Below are positions 34,075 through 42,439 of a DNA stretch of 64,000 bases, in pieces. Position numbers and translations under genes: made by a program. Under the pieces are notes generated by a model that saw only the letters and a program-made list of their open reading frames with translations, did not search any database and was not told the DNA's origin. The DNA comes from an uncultured Ruthenibacterium sp. (GTDB taxonomy: Bacteria; Bacillota; Clostridia; Oscillospirales; Ruminococcaceae). The stretch is taken from assembly GCA_944386555.1 (NCBI GenBank), contig CALXBN010000061.1, positions 79,255-143,254 on the forward strand, written 5' to 3'. The stretch's first letter is position 1, and each line of letters begins with the position of its first letter.

Positions 34075-34185
34075 TCGGTTTCCCCCTGACAGAGATTTTT
34101 ACAAAGGCAAAAGTGTTTGAAGCGGCCGGAAAAGCAGGGCGCGGCGCCGCTTCCCGGCCCGCAGGGCGCCGGGAAGCGCGAAGCG

Positions 34186-36027
34186 TCACTTCTCGTCGAT
34201 GAAGAAGCGCTTGTACCAGACCAGGAAGGTAAAAACGGTCCAGATCTTGCGCTGGTTGGCGGCTTTGCCGGCAAAGTGGTCGTCCAGCAGCTCCATCAGC
34301 GCGGCGGTGTCAAAAAAGACAGCCGCATAATCGCTGGTGAAATAGCTTTTCACGATGTCGTAGTATTTCTGGTCCCGCAGCCAGTAGCGGATGGGGACGG
34401 GAAAGCCCTTTTTGGGGCGGTTGGCCCATTCGTCGGGCAGGGTTTTGTTGGCGGCGCGGCGCAGCACGGCCTTGGTTTCGCCGCCGCGGATGCGGAAGGC
34501 CGTGGGTACGCCCTGGGCAAAGGTCATCACCCGTTTGTCCAGGAAGGGCACCCGCAGCTCCAGGCTGTGGGCCATGCACATTTTGTCCGCCTTCAGCAGA
34601 ATGTCCCCGGGCAGCCACAGGTTCATGTCCAGGTACTGCTTTTTCGTCACTTCGTCCTGGCCCTTCACCCGCGCGTAGAAGGGCGCCGCCAGCTGCCCCG
34701 GGGCCGGGCCGTTCCGGTAGGCCGGCTGCAAAAGGCTTTCGGCCTCCTCGGGCTCGAACACAAGCGCCTGGCCCAAAAACCAGTCCTCGGGGCGCTCGGC
34801 ACACTTTAACAGGAAGTGCTTGCCCTTGAAGTAGGGCAGCTTTTTGGCGGCGCCGGCCAGGGCGCGGCGCACCGCGAGGGGTACCCGGGCCTTGAACTTC
34901 GCCATGGCGGGGGTGTCGGCGTACCATTCGTACCCGGCGAAGATCTCGTCCGCCCCTTCGCCGGACAGCACCACCGTCACATGCTCCCGGGCCAGTTTGG
35001 CCAAAAACCACAGCGGCACGCTGGAGGGATTGGACTGCGGCTCGTCCATGTGGTACTGAATGTCCGGGAAGGCCGCAAAGCACTCGTCGGCCGTCAGCAG
35101 CCGGCGGTAGTTTTTCACTCCCAGCTTGTCGCTCAGCTCGGCGGCGTAGTTGGTCTCGTTGAACTTGTGGTAATCAAAGCCCACGCTGAAGGTGTTGTCG
35201 GGCGCAAGGCAGGCGGTGATGTAGCTGGAATCCACCCCGCCGGACAGGAAAGCGCCCACCTTTACGTCGGCAATGCGGTGGGCGGCCACGCTCTCATGCA
35301 CGGCGGCGTCCAGGCGGTCGGCGCAGGCGTCGAAATCCGTCTCCCGGGGTTCAAAGGCGCAGTCCCAGTAGCGGCGGGTTTCCATCTTGCCGTGCTGGTA
35401 GGTGAAGTAATGGGCCGCGGGCAGCTTGTACACGCCCTTGAAAAAGGTCTCCTCCGTGGCCGAGTACTGCAGCGTCAGGTAGGGCCGCAGGGCCTTTTCG
35501 TTTACGGCCTTTTCAAACAGCGGATGCTCCAGAAAACACTTGATCTCGCTGCCGAACAAAAGGCCCTTTTCCCCGGGAACGGGGTAGTAGTAAAAGGGCT
35601 TGATGCCGAAGATGTCCCGCGCGCCGAACAGCCGCCGGCTGACGGTGTCCCAGATGACGAAGGCGTACATGCCCCGCAGCCGGTACACCAGGTCCGTGCC
35701 CCACTCCTCGTAGCCGTGCACCAGCACTTCGGTGTCGGCGTTGCAGTGGAAGGTGTGGCCTTTTTCCTCCAGCTCTTTGCGCAGCTCCATAAAATTATAG
35801 ATCTCGCCGTTGAACACCACTACCACCCGGCCGTCGGCGCTTTTCATGGGCTGGGCGCCCGCGCCGGACAGGTCCAGGATGCTCAGCCGCCGAAAGCCCA
35901 GGGCCACGCCGTCGTCGATGTATTGGCCGCCCATGTCCGGGCCGCGGTGGACAATACGGTCCATCATGGCGCTCAGCACCGTCTGGCGGGAGTCGATCAT
36001 CCCGGTAAAGCCGATAAATCCGCACAT
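34186..36027 (-). CDS. asnB: Glutamine-dependent asparagine synthase / amidotransferase (AsnB/AsnH)
   Basis: 613 residues. Class II glutaminase domain with catalytic Cys2 (after Met removal), R/N/E/D glutamine-site motifs (RLSILDLSGAGAQPM, FNGEIYN, CNADTEV), then the ATP-pyrophosphatase domain with SGGVDSS at 262-268. Free asparagine synthesis is one possible role. However, the gene starts 6 bases after an aspartate racemase gene and 0.8 kb after a D-aspartate ligase gene. In lactic acid bacteria an AsnB-like enzyme (AsnH) amidates D-Asp of the peptidoglycan cross-bridge to D-Asn, so a wall-amidation role is a strong alternative. The sequence alone cannot decide. Confidence 0.9.
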   Translation of the reverse strand: MCGFIGFTGMIDSRQTVLSAMMDRIVHRGPDMGGQYIDDGVALGFRRLSILDLSGAGAQPMKSADGRVVVVFNGEIYNFMELRKELEEKGHTFHCNADTEVLVHGYEEWGTDLVYRLRGMYAFVIWDTVSRRLFGARDIFGIKPFYYYPVPGEKGLLFGSEIKCFLEHPLFEKAVNEKALRPYLTLQYSATEETFFKGVYKLPAAHYFTYQHGKMETRRYWDCAFEPRETDFDACADRLDAAVHESVAAHRIADVKVGAFLSGGVDSSYITACLAPDNTFSVGFDYHKFNETNYAAELSDKLGVKNYRRLLTADECFAAFPDIQYHMDEPQSNPSSVPLWFLAKLAREHVTVVLSGEGADEIFAGYEWYADTPAMAKFKARVPLAVRRALAGAAKKLPYFKGKHFLLKCAERPEDWFLGQALVFEPEEAESLLQPAYRNGPAPGQLAAPFYARVKGQDEVTKKQYLDMNLWLPGDILLKADKMCMAHSLELRVPFLDKRVMTFAQGVPTAFRIRGGETKAVLRRAANKTLPDEWANRPKKGFPVPIRYWLRDQKYYDIVKSYFTSDYAAVFFDTAALMELLDDHFAGKAANQRKIWTVFTFLVWYKRFFIDEK

Positions 36028-36033
36028 TGCGTC

Positions 36034-36759
36034 TCATTCCTCCTCAAAGCCGATGGCCGTGCGGCCGAACGTCTCAATGGCGTTCCTGGCCAGCACCTCC
36101 ATGGAGTCGATGTAAAAAGCGTCCAGGTGTTCGTCCCGCTTGATGAGGGACAGCTCGGTGCAGCCCAAAATCACCCGGGTGCAGCCCTGGCGCTGCAAAC
36201 TGCGCACCACGGCGCCGAACTTGGCCATATCGGCCCGCCGGCCGCTCTTGATATCGCCGTAAATGATGTCCATCAGGTCGGCCTGGGCGGACGGGTCCGG
36301 TGCGGCGAAATCCAGCCCGGCGGCCTGGCAGGCCCGGGCATAGGTGCCCGTTTGGATGGTGCCCGTGGTGGCCAGCAGCCCCACCTTGCGGCAGCCCCGG
36401 CGCTTTGCCTCGGCCACGGTCTCGGCCACCATATTCAGAATGGGCACGTCGATGGTGCGGTTCAGCCTGTCGTAGAAATAATGGGCGGTGTTGCAGGGGA
36501 TGGCCAGCACGTCGGCTCCGAACTCCACCAGGCGGGCGGCGTCGGCGGCCATGATGTCGAAGGGGTTGTCGGCGCTCTCGCCCAGGATGAAGGCGGTGCG
36601 GTCCGGCGTGGAGGCGCGGGAGTTCAGCACCAGGTCGATGTGGTCCTGGTCGCGGTTGGCTTGGGTGTGGCGGGTCAGCAGCTCGTAAAAATACACGCTG
36701 GCCATGGGCCCCAGCCCTCCCAGAATGCCCAGCACCCGGGGCCGTGTATTCGGTTCCAT
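36034..36759 (-). CDS. racD: Aspartate racemase
   Basis: 241 residues of the Asp/Glu racemase family, PLP-independent two-cysteine enzymes. GILGGLGPMAS at residues 11-21, Cys89 in IPCNTAH and Cys200 in ILGCTELS are the acid/base pair. The N-terminus and GGLGPMA motif suit aspartate rather than glutamate racemases. It converts L-Asp to D-Asp. Neighbours: D-aspartate ligase 39 bases upstream, asparagine synthase 6 bases downstream, all on the same strand. Confidence 0.88.
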   Translation of the reverse strand: MEPNTRPRVLGILGGLGPMASVYFYELLTRHTQANRDQDHIDLVLNSRASTPDRTAFILGESADNPFDIMAADAARLVEFGADVLAIPCNTAHYFYDRLNRTIDVPILNMVAETVAEAKRRGCRKVGLLATTGTIQTGTYARACQAAGLDFAAPDPSAQADLMDIIYGDIKSGRRADMAKFGAVVRSLQRQGCTRVILGCTELSLIKRDEHLDAFYIDSMEVLARNAIETFGRTAIGFEEE

Positions 36760-36798
36760 TTCATCACGCCCTTTCCGGCCCGGCGGCGCCGTGGCCCG

Positions 36799-38025
36799 TT
36801 ATTGGGGATAAGTGCGGTATTTTTTGAAGTACCGCTGCAGATGCACCAGCACGTAGGCAAGGCGCAGGGGCCGGCGCACAAGGTCGTACCGGTAGCCGAA
36901 GGTGGTGCTCTCTTTCCCGCCGGCGGCCAGGGCCCGTGCCTTTTCCACAAAGGCGGGATCCTGCACGTACCGGTACACCACCGCTTTGGGCACGCTGTGC
37001 CAGAAGTGCTCGGCCCGGTTCAGCACGCAGGGGCCCAGGTCCTTTCCCAGCACCCGGTCCTCCACCACATAGCGGGCGATGTTGTACCCCGCCCCGGTGA
37101 CGTAGTAATTGCTGCGCCCCTGGCGCAGGTTGATCTCAAACACCCGGTAGCTGCCGTCCCGGCAGTCAAACTTGATGTCGAAATTGGCAAAGCCCGTGTA
37201 GCCGATGTCTTCTAAGAACGCTTTCAGCTTTTCCATCAGCGGGCCGTTGTATTCGGTGAGGATGGCCGCATGGTTGCCCCGGGCCTTGGGGGTGTGCTCC
37301 TCCAGGCCCACGTGGCCCAGGCACATCATTTTCACCTGGCTGTGGCGGTCCGCGTAGGCGGTCAGCACGTGCATCTGGCAGTCGGCCCCGGGCACCATGT
37401 CCTGCAAAATCACCTTGTCCGGGTAGCCCGCGCCGTAGATCTCCGCCAGAACGGCGGCGGCCCGGGCGGGGCTGTCGGCGGTGTACACCTTTTTCATGCC
37501 GGGGAAGGGATGCTTCCAGTACAAAATGCTGGAGGAAGGTTTGACGATGATGGGGTAGGCAAAGCCCAGTGTTTTTTCACCCAGTGCTTCGGCCGCCAGG
37601 GGCCCTTCGGCCACAAAGGTTTTGGGGTAAGGGATGGCATACTGCTCGCACAGGGCGTAAAAATCCGCCTTGTTCACCAGTTTGTCCCGCAAAGCGGGGG
37701 CGATATAGGGCGCAACGCAGTTGGCGGGCAGCTTGTCCTGCAGGTCCATCAGCAGGCTGGCGTAGTCGTCGGTGCAGCCCATCACGATGCAGGTGGTATC
37801 CGGCCGGGCGTTTGCGTAGTCCGTCACCGTGCGCAGCAGCACGCCGGGGTCGTCCACGTCGGGGATATAGGTGCACCGCACAATGGCGGACCACTTGGTG
37901 TCGCCCATGGGCCAGCGGCCGAAGGCCTGGCTGGTGACGCCGTAGGCCTCATGAAAGGCCCGGGCCAGGGAATAGCAGTTCATGTCCGCGCCGATCAGCA
38001 CGGGCTGGATGTTCAAATTGGCCAT
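36799..38025 (-). CDS. ATP-grasp ligase, D-aspartate ligase (Asl) type
   Basis: 408 residues with an ATP-grasp core (nucleotide-binding PIIVKPSSS near 175, metal-binding FEINLRQGRSNYY near 300). From memory the N-terminus VLIGADMNCYSLARAFHEAYGV and the segment VKMMCLGHVGLEEHTPKARGNHAAI run closely parallel to the Enterococcus faecium D-aspartate ligase Asl, which joins the β-carboxyl of D-Asp to the ε-amine of L-Lys in UDP-MurNAc-pentapeptide. It is the first gene of a cluster whose next gene makes D-Asp. Start at 38025 with AAAAGGAG. A consensus promoter lies at 38089-38116. Peptidoglycan cross-bridge formation is therefore the likely role. Confidence 0.83.
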   Translation of the reverse strand: MANLNIQPVLIGADMNCYSLARAFHEAYGVTSQAFGRWPMGDTKWSAIVRCTYIPDVDDPGVLLRTVTDYANARPDTTCIVMGCTDDYASLLMDLQDKLPANCVAPYIAPALRDKLVNKADFYALCEQYAIPYPKTFVAEGPLAAEALGEKTLGFAYPIIVKPSSSILYWKHPFPGMKKVYTADSPARAAAVLAEIYGAGYPDKVILQDMVPGADCQMHVLTAYADRHSQVKMMCLGHVGLEEHTPKARGNHAAILTEYNGPLMEKLKAFLEDIGYTGFANFDIKFDCRDGSYRVFEINLRQGRSNYYVTGAGYNIARYVVEDRVLGKDLGPCVLNRAEHFWHSVPKAVVYRYVQDPAFVEKARALAAGGKESTTFGYRYDLVRRPLRLAYVLVHLQRYFKKYRTYPQ

Positions 38026-38088
38026 GAAAAGGCTCCTTTTCGGGGAAATACGCCGCAGGGCAGGCGCGCGGCGCGCATATACTACTTT

Positions 38089-38116
38089 ATTATAGTGGAA
38101 AAACAGGCAAAGTCAA
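38089..38116 (-). promoter_or_regulatory. Sigma-A promoter of the D-aspartate cluster
   Basis: Minus strand: TTGACT (38116-38111), 16-bp spacer, TATAAT (38094-38089), ~65 bp upstream of the ligase start. The remaining bases to the IclR stop at 38240 are GC-rich with nothing else recognised. Confidence 0.75.
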
Positions 38117-38239
38117 TTCCAAAGATGACTGCCGGGCTGTTTTTTGCGGGGGAAAGGCCCCTGGCCCGGCGCGGCTGCGGAAGGGCGCGGCCCAAAGCCG
38201 GACGCGGCCGTGCGCCGCGCGGCCGGCGCGGCGGCCCCG

Positions 38240-38953
38240 TCAGAAAGCGACGGCGGCGCGCAGGCCGGCCAGCACCTGCTCAGTGATCTGTTCCGGCGGG
38301 CCGTAAGCGCCGACGGCCGCCTGGGCGCGGCCGCCGGGTCCGGGCAGGGCCACGGCCACGCCGTGCACGGTTTCGTCGTACTCGCCGTGTTCCAGGGCGT
38401 ATCCCAGCGCCCGCACCCGCTTCAGCCGGGCCGCCAGCATGTCCGGCCCGGTGATGGTGCGCGCCGTGTAGGGGATGAAGTGCCCCACCAGGGCTGCAGC
38501 CTCTTCGTCCGGTACGGTGGCCAGGATGGCCAGCCCCGCCGCGGTGCAGTACAGCGGCCGCCGCTGGCCAATGTGCCCTTCCGGCCCGGCCGGTGCATCA
38601 AAGCGCATCAGCGTCACCACCGACGCCCCGTCCAGCCAGGCCAGGCTCACCGTCAGCCCCGTGCGGTGGGCCAGCGCCCGCATCCGGGGCTCCAGCGCCG
38701 CCACCGGCCCGAAATTGTGCACCTGGCTGCAGCACAGGCTGAACAGCCGCAGTGTCAGCCGGTAGCGCCCGGCCCCCGGCGCACGGCATACATAGCCCCC
38801 CGCTGTCAGTTCCGCCAGCAGCCGGTGCGCCGTGCTTTTGGGCAGGGCGCACTCCTGGCTGATCACCTGCAGCGGCGCCCCCGCCGGGTGTGCCGCCAAA
38901 ACTTCCAGCATCCGCAGCATTCGCCCCGCGCTGGCTGCCGCCTGCTTTGCCAT
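38240..38953 (-). CDS. IclR-family transcriptional regulator
   Basis: 237 residues: N-terminal winged helix (RMLRMLEVLAAHPAGAPLQVISQECALPKSTAHRLL) and an IclR effector domain (residues ~75-235) with the ligand-pocket region LYCTAAGLAILA. Start at 38953 has AAAAGGAGGGG; the longer frame to 39133 has no ribosome site. Divergent from the hydrogenase operon with a 280-bp shared control region, so it may regulate that operon, its own gene, or both; the effector is unknown. Confidence 0.88.
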   Translation of the reverse strand: MAKQAAASAGRMLRMLEVLAAHPAGAPLQVISQECALPKSTAHRLLAELTAGGYVCRAPGAGRYRLTLRLFSLCCSQVHNFGPVAALEPRMRALAHRTGLTVSLAWLDGASVVTLMRFDAPAGPEGHIGQRRPLYCTAAGLAILATVPDEEAAALVGHFIPYTARTITGPDMLAARLKRVRALGYALEHGEYDETVHGVAVALPGPGGRAQAAVGAYGPPEQITEQVLAGLRAAVAF

Positions 38954-39153
38954 ATCCGGCCCCTCCTTTTGTCCGCATCGTTTTCGTTTATTGTACGCCC
39001 ATAGCCCGCGCGGCGCAAGGCCCCGGCGAAGGGCCCGCATTTTTGCGGGCAGAAAGGATGTCTGATTGGGACAATAAAGGGCAAAATACAGCAATATTCC
39101 CAAAAATGATGAAAAAATTTTTCTGTTTTGCACAAAGAATAGTCTAAACTAAC

Positions 39154-39185
39154 TTGTCGTTTTTTTAACGGGTTCCTGTTATAAT
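39154..39185 (+). promoter_or_regulatory. Hydrogenase operon promoter with possible Rex site
   Basis: Extended -10 TGTTATAAT (core 39180-39185), 49 bp upstream of hndA. Bases 39154-39171 (TTGTCGTTTTTTTAACGG) match 9 of 14 fixed positions of the Rex consensus TTGTTAA-N4-TTAACAA and would overlap the -35 region. Rex is the NADH/NAD-sensing repressor of many clostridial hydrogenase genes. The match is partial. Confidence 0.45.
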
Positions 39186-39233
39186 GGTATACATAACGCG
39201 TTTGATTCCACGCGGGAGACGGAGGATGTACTT

Positions 39234-39722
39234 ATGAGGCGTTTTTCCACCGTGCCCTTCGCGGGCACAAAGCAGCAGGAGCAGCAGCTGCGCGCCTGGC
39301 TGGAAGAGCATAAGCAGATGCCCGGCGTTACCATGCCGGCGCTGCAGAAAGCACAGGAGATCTACGGCTATCTGCCCATCGAGGTGCAGCGCATCGTGGC
39401 CGATGTGCTGGGCCGCCCGCTGGCGGAAGTGTACGGCATCTCCACTTTTTATGCCCAATTCAGCCTGTGCCCCAAGGGCGCGTACAAAATCAGCGTGTGC
39501 CTGGGTACGGCCTGCTATGTGAAGGGCAGCGGCAAGATCTATGAACAGCTGCAGGAGAAGCTGGGCATCACCGGCGGCGAATGCACGGCTGACGGGAAGT
39601 TCAGCCTGGACGCCTGCCGGTGCATCGGCGCCTGCGGCCTGGCACCCGTGATGACCATCAACGACGACGTGTACGGCCGGCTGACCGGCGACGAGCTGGA
39701 CGAAATTCTGGCCAAGTACTGA
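39234..39722 (+). CDS. hndA: NADH/NADP-linked hydrogenase, NuoE-like [2Fe-2S] subunit
   Basis: 162 residues of the NuoE/HndA/HydC family. Thioredoxin-like [2Fe-2S] fold with four cysteines in the order C-x4-C (CLGTACYVKG) and C-x3-C (CRCIGACG); the N-terminal helical part carries the QKAQEIYGYLP motif. First gene of the hnd operon. It passes electrons between the flavin subunit and the hydrogenase. The stop overlaps the next start by one base (TGATG). Confidence 0.92.
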   Translation: MRRFSTVPFAGTKQQEQQLRAWLEEHKQMPGVTMPALQKAQEIYGYLPIEVQRIVADVLGRPLAEVYGISTFYAQFSLCPKGAYKISVCLGTACYVKGSGKIYEQLQEKLGITGGECTADGKFSLDACRCIGACGLAPVMTINDDVYGRLTGDELDEILAKY

Positions 39723-40186
39723 TGGGTGCGGTGTCGGCGGCGCGCACGGTGCTGGAACTGGGGCAGAATGCCCTGGCGGCCGGCGCCGGTGCCCTGGCGG
39801 TGCGCGTGGCGCACACCGGGGCCGGCTGGCAGCTGGCCGTGCTGGACGACGGCCCGGGTATTCCGGCCGCAGTGCTGGCCGGGGCATACCCTGCCGGCCA
39901 CGGCCTGGCCCTGGTACAGGCGGGCGGGCGCCTTGCCCTGCAGAACGTGCCCGGCGGCGCCCTGGCCCTGGCCGCCCTGCCGGCGGGCGCCCCTGCGGGA
40001 GACCTTGCCGGTGCGGCGGCGGCGCTGTGCCAGCACGAAAGCGCCCCGGCGGTAGCCCTGTGGATCACGGGGCCGCGGGGGGAATGGCGCATGGCGCTTC
40101 CCGTAGGGCCCGGCGCCGGCCAGGCGTGCGCCGCCCGCGATGCAGTGCGCCGCGGGCTGGAACAAACGGGCATCCCGCCGCAATGA
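39722..40186 (+). CDS. Small HATPase-domain (anti-sigma/histidine-kinase-like ATPase) protein
   Basis: 154 residues. Shows a GHKL ATPase fold: N-box LELGQNALAAGA near residue 12, G1 LDDGPGIP near 41 and G2 GHGLALV near 60; then an Ala-rich C-terminal domain without a clear family. There is no H-box, so it is not a kinase of its own. It is coupled to hndA by a TGATG overlap and 74 bases before hndB. Similar ATPases occur between NuoE-like and ferredoxin-like genes in clostridial hydrogenase operons, but their role is not established; a control or assembly function is only a guess. Confidence 0.75.
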   Translation: MGAVSAARTVLELGQNALAAGAGALAVRVAHTGAGWQLAVLDDGPGIPAAVLAGAYPAGHGLALVQAGGRLALQNVPGGALALAALPAGAPAGDLAGAAAALCQHESAPAVALWITGPRGEWRMALPVGPGAGQACAARDAVRRGLEQTGIPPQ

Positions 40187-40260
40187 CGGGCGGCCCATCC
40201 CCGCAACCCAATACAAGCGACATACCCGCCCGCCGGGCGGGAGCAAAGGAGCAGCGTTTT

Positions 40261-40620
40261 ATGAAGAGCTTGGAAGAACTTGCCGCGATCCGCGACAAAA
40301 TGAAGCATGTGGCCAGCACCCGGCGGGCCGCCCACGACGCAAAGCGCGTGGCCGTGGCCATGGGTACCTGCGGCATCAACGCCGGGGCCCGGGCGGTGCT
40401 GAATGCCTTTACCGAAGCCGTGGCCGGGGCCGGGCTGGAGGATGTGATGGTGACCCAGACCGGCTGTATCGGCCTGTGCAGCCAGGAGCCCGTGGCCCGG
40501 GTGATCCTGGATGGGCAGGAGACCGTGTATGTGAACCTGACGCCGGAAAAGGCCCGGCGCATCGTGGCCGAACACCTCAAGGGCGGCAAGCCCGTGGAAG
40601 AATACGCCATTGGCCGATAA
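40261..40620 (+). CDS. hndB: (2Fe-2S) ferredoxin-like hydrogenase subunit
   Basis: 119 residues, thioredoxin-like [2Fe-2S] protein with Cys in VAMGTCGINAGA and TGCIGLC. Matches HndB of the NADP-reducing hydrogenase of Desulfovibrio fructosovorans in size and operon position. AAAGGAG ribosome site; hndC follows after 12 bases. Likely an electron-transfer partner of the complex. Confidence 0.88.
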   Translation: MKSLEELAAIRDKMKHVASTRRAAHDAKRVAVAMGTCGINAGARAVLNAFTEAVAGAGLEDVMVTQTGCIGLCSQEPVARVILDGQETVYVNLTPEKARRIVAEHLKGGKPVEEYAIGR

Positions 40621-40632
40621 GGAGGAGACAAG

Positions 40633-42423
40633 ATGTACAGAAGCAATGTAATGGTGTGCGGCGGTACCGGCTGCACCTCCTCCGGCAGCGACGCCATCGC
40701 CCGTGCCTTTGAGGAGGAGATCCGGGCCGTGGGCCTGGAAAAGGAAGTGCGCGTGGTGCGCACGGGCTGCTTCGGCCTGTGCGCGCTGGGCCCGGTGGTG
40801 GTCATCTACCCCGAGGGCACATTCTACAGCATGGTAAAAGAAGAGCACGTGAAGGAAATTGTGGACGAGCACCTGCTGAAGGGCCGGCCCGTCACCAAAT
40901 ACCTTTACAGCGAGACCGTGGCCGAAGACGGCTCGGTGAAGGCGCTGGACGACACCCCCTTCTACCGCAAGCAGCTGCGCATTGCCCTGCGCAACTGCGG
41001 GCGCATCGACCCGGAGAACATCGAGGAGTACATCGCCTTCGACGGCTACCGCGCCCTGGGCAAGGTGCTGACGGAGATGACCCCCGAACAGGTGATCCAG
41101 ACGGTGCTGGACAGCGGCCTGCGGGGCCGCGGCGGCGCGGGTTTCCCCACGGGGCTGAAATGGCGCTTTGCCGCCGGCAACGCGGCGGACCAGAAATATG
41201 TGTGCTGCAATGCCGACGAGGGCGACCCCGGCGCCTTTATGGACCGCAGCATCCTGGAGGGCGACCCCCATGTGGTGATCGAGGCCATGGCCATCGCGGC
41301 CTATGCCATCGGCGCATCCCAGGGCTATATCTATGTGCGGGCCGAGTACCCCATCGCCGTGCACCGACTGCAGGTGGCCATTGCCCAGGCGCGCCAGTAC
41401 GGTTTGCTGGGCAGGGATATCTTCGGCACCGGCTTTGACTTCGACGTGGACGTGAAGCTGGGCGCCGGCGCCTTCGTGTGCGGCGAGGAGACCGCCCTGA
41501 TGACCTCCATCGAGGGCAAGCGCGGCGAGCCCCGGCCCCGTCCGCCCTTCCCCGCTGTGAAGGGCCTGTTCGGCAAGCCCACCATCCTGAACAACGTGGA
41601 GACCTATGCCAACGTGCCCCAGATCATCCTGAACGGGGCCGACTGGTTCCGCGCCATGGGCACCGAGAAATCCAAGGGCACCAAGGTGTTCGCCCTGGGA
41701 GGAAAAATCAACAACACCGGCCTGGTGGAGATCCCCATGGGCACCACCCTGCGCACCATTGTGGAGGAGATCGGCGGCGGCATTCCCGGGGGCAAGAAGT
41801 TCAAAGCCGCCCAAACCGGCGGCCCTTCGGGCGGCTGCATCCCGGCCTCCCTCATCGACACGCCCATTGACTACGACAACCTTATCGCCATCGGCAGCAT
41901 GATGGGCTCCGGCGGCCTGATCGTCATGGACGAGGACACCTGCATGGTGGACATCGCCAAGTTCTTTTTGGAATTCACCGTGGACGAATCCTGCGGCAAG
42001 TGCACCCCCTGCCGGGTGGGTACCAAGCGCCTGCTGGAGCTGCTGAACAAGATCACCGACGGCAAAGGCACCATGGAGGACCTGGACAAGATCACCGAGC
42101 TGGCCGAGTTCATCAAGGCCAACAGCCTGTGCGGCCTGGGCCAGACGGCCCCCAACCCCGTGCTGAGCACCCTGCGCTACTTTAGGGACGAGTATGTAGA
42201 GCATATCCGGAACAAGCGCTGCCCCGCGGGCGTGTGCAAGGCGCTGCTGAATTACCAGATCGACCCGGTCAAGTGCAAGGGCTGCACCCTGTGTGCCCGG
42301 GCCTGCCCGGCGGGCGCCATCTCCGGCACCGTGCGCCAGCCTCACCGCATCGACACCGCCAAGTGCGTGAAGTGCGGCGCCTGCATGGAGAAATGCAAGT
42401 TCGGCGCCATCAGCAAGGGTTAA
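40633..42423 (+). CDS. hndC: NuoF-like flavin/NAD(P)-binding hydrogenase subunit
   Basis: 596 residues. Domains in order: N-terminal thioredoxin-like [2Fe-2S] (C-x4-C CGGTGC and TGCFGLC, to ~90), the NADH/FMN-binding 51-kDa domain (GLRGRGGAGFPTGLKW near 160; EGDPGAF, CGEETALMTSIEG), the NuoF [4Fe-4S] site ESCGKCTPCRVGT near 455, and a C-terminal two-[4Fe-4S] ferredoxin (CKGCTLCARACPAGA and CVKCGACMEKCKFGA). This is the HndC/HydB architecture of electron-bifurcating hydrogenases. 16 bases before hndD. Confidence 0.95.
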   Translation: MYRSNVMVCGGTGCTSSGSDAIARAFEEEIRAVGLEKEVRVVRTGCFGLCALGPVVVIYPEGTFYSMVKEEHVKEIVDEHLLKGRPVTKYLYSETVAEDGSVKALDDTPFYRKQLRIALRNCGRIDPENIEEYIAFDGYRALGKVLTEMTPEQVIQTVLDSGLRGRGGAGFPTGLKWRFAAGNAADQKYVCCNADEGDPGAFMDRSILEGDPHVVIEAMAIAAYAIGASQGYIYVRAEYPIAVHRLQVAIAQARQYGLLGRDIFGTGFDFDVDVKLGAGAFVCGEETALMTSIEGKRGEPRPRPPFPAVKGLFGKPTILNNVETYANVPQIILNGADWFRAMGTEKSKGTKVFALGGKINNTGLVEIPMGTTLRTIVEEIGGGIPGGKKFKAAQTGGPSGGCIPASLIDTPIDYDNLIAIGSMMGSGGLIVMDEDTCMVDIAKFFLEFTVDESCGKCTPCRVGTKRLLELLNKITDGKGTMEDLDKITELAEFIKANSLCGLGQTAPNPVLSTLRYFRDEYVEHIRNKRCPAGVCKALLNYQIDPVKCKGCTLCARACPAGAISGTVRQPHRIDTAKCVKCGACMEKCKFGAISKG

Positions 42424-42439
42424 GGAGGAGCCAGTAAGA

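Noticed and set aside
31624..37215. Long plus-strand frames (821 and 799 codons) opposite metG, asnB and the racemase
   Set aside because: Shadow frames of clearly identified minus-strand genes; sequences are low-complexity and resemble no family.
38240..38953. IclR as repressor of the D-aspartate cluster
   Set aside because: It is transcribed in the same direction and lies upstream of that cluster; the divergent hydrogenase operon is the more natural target.
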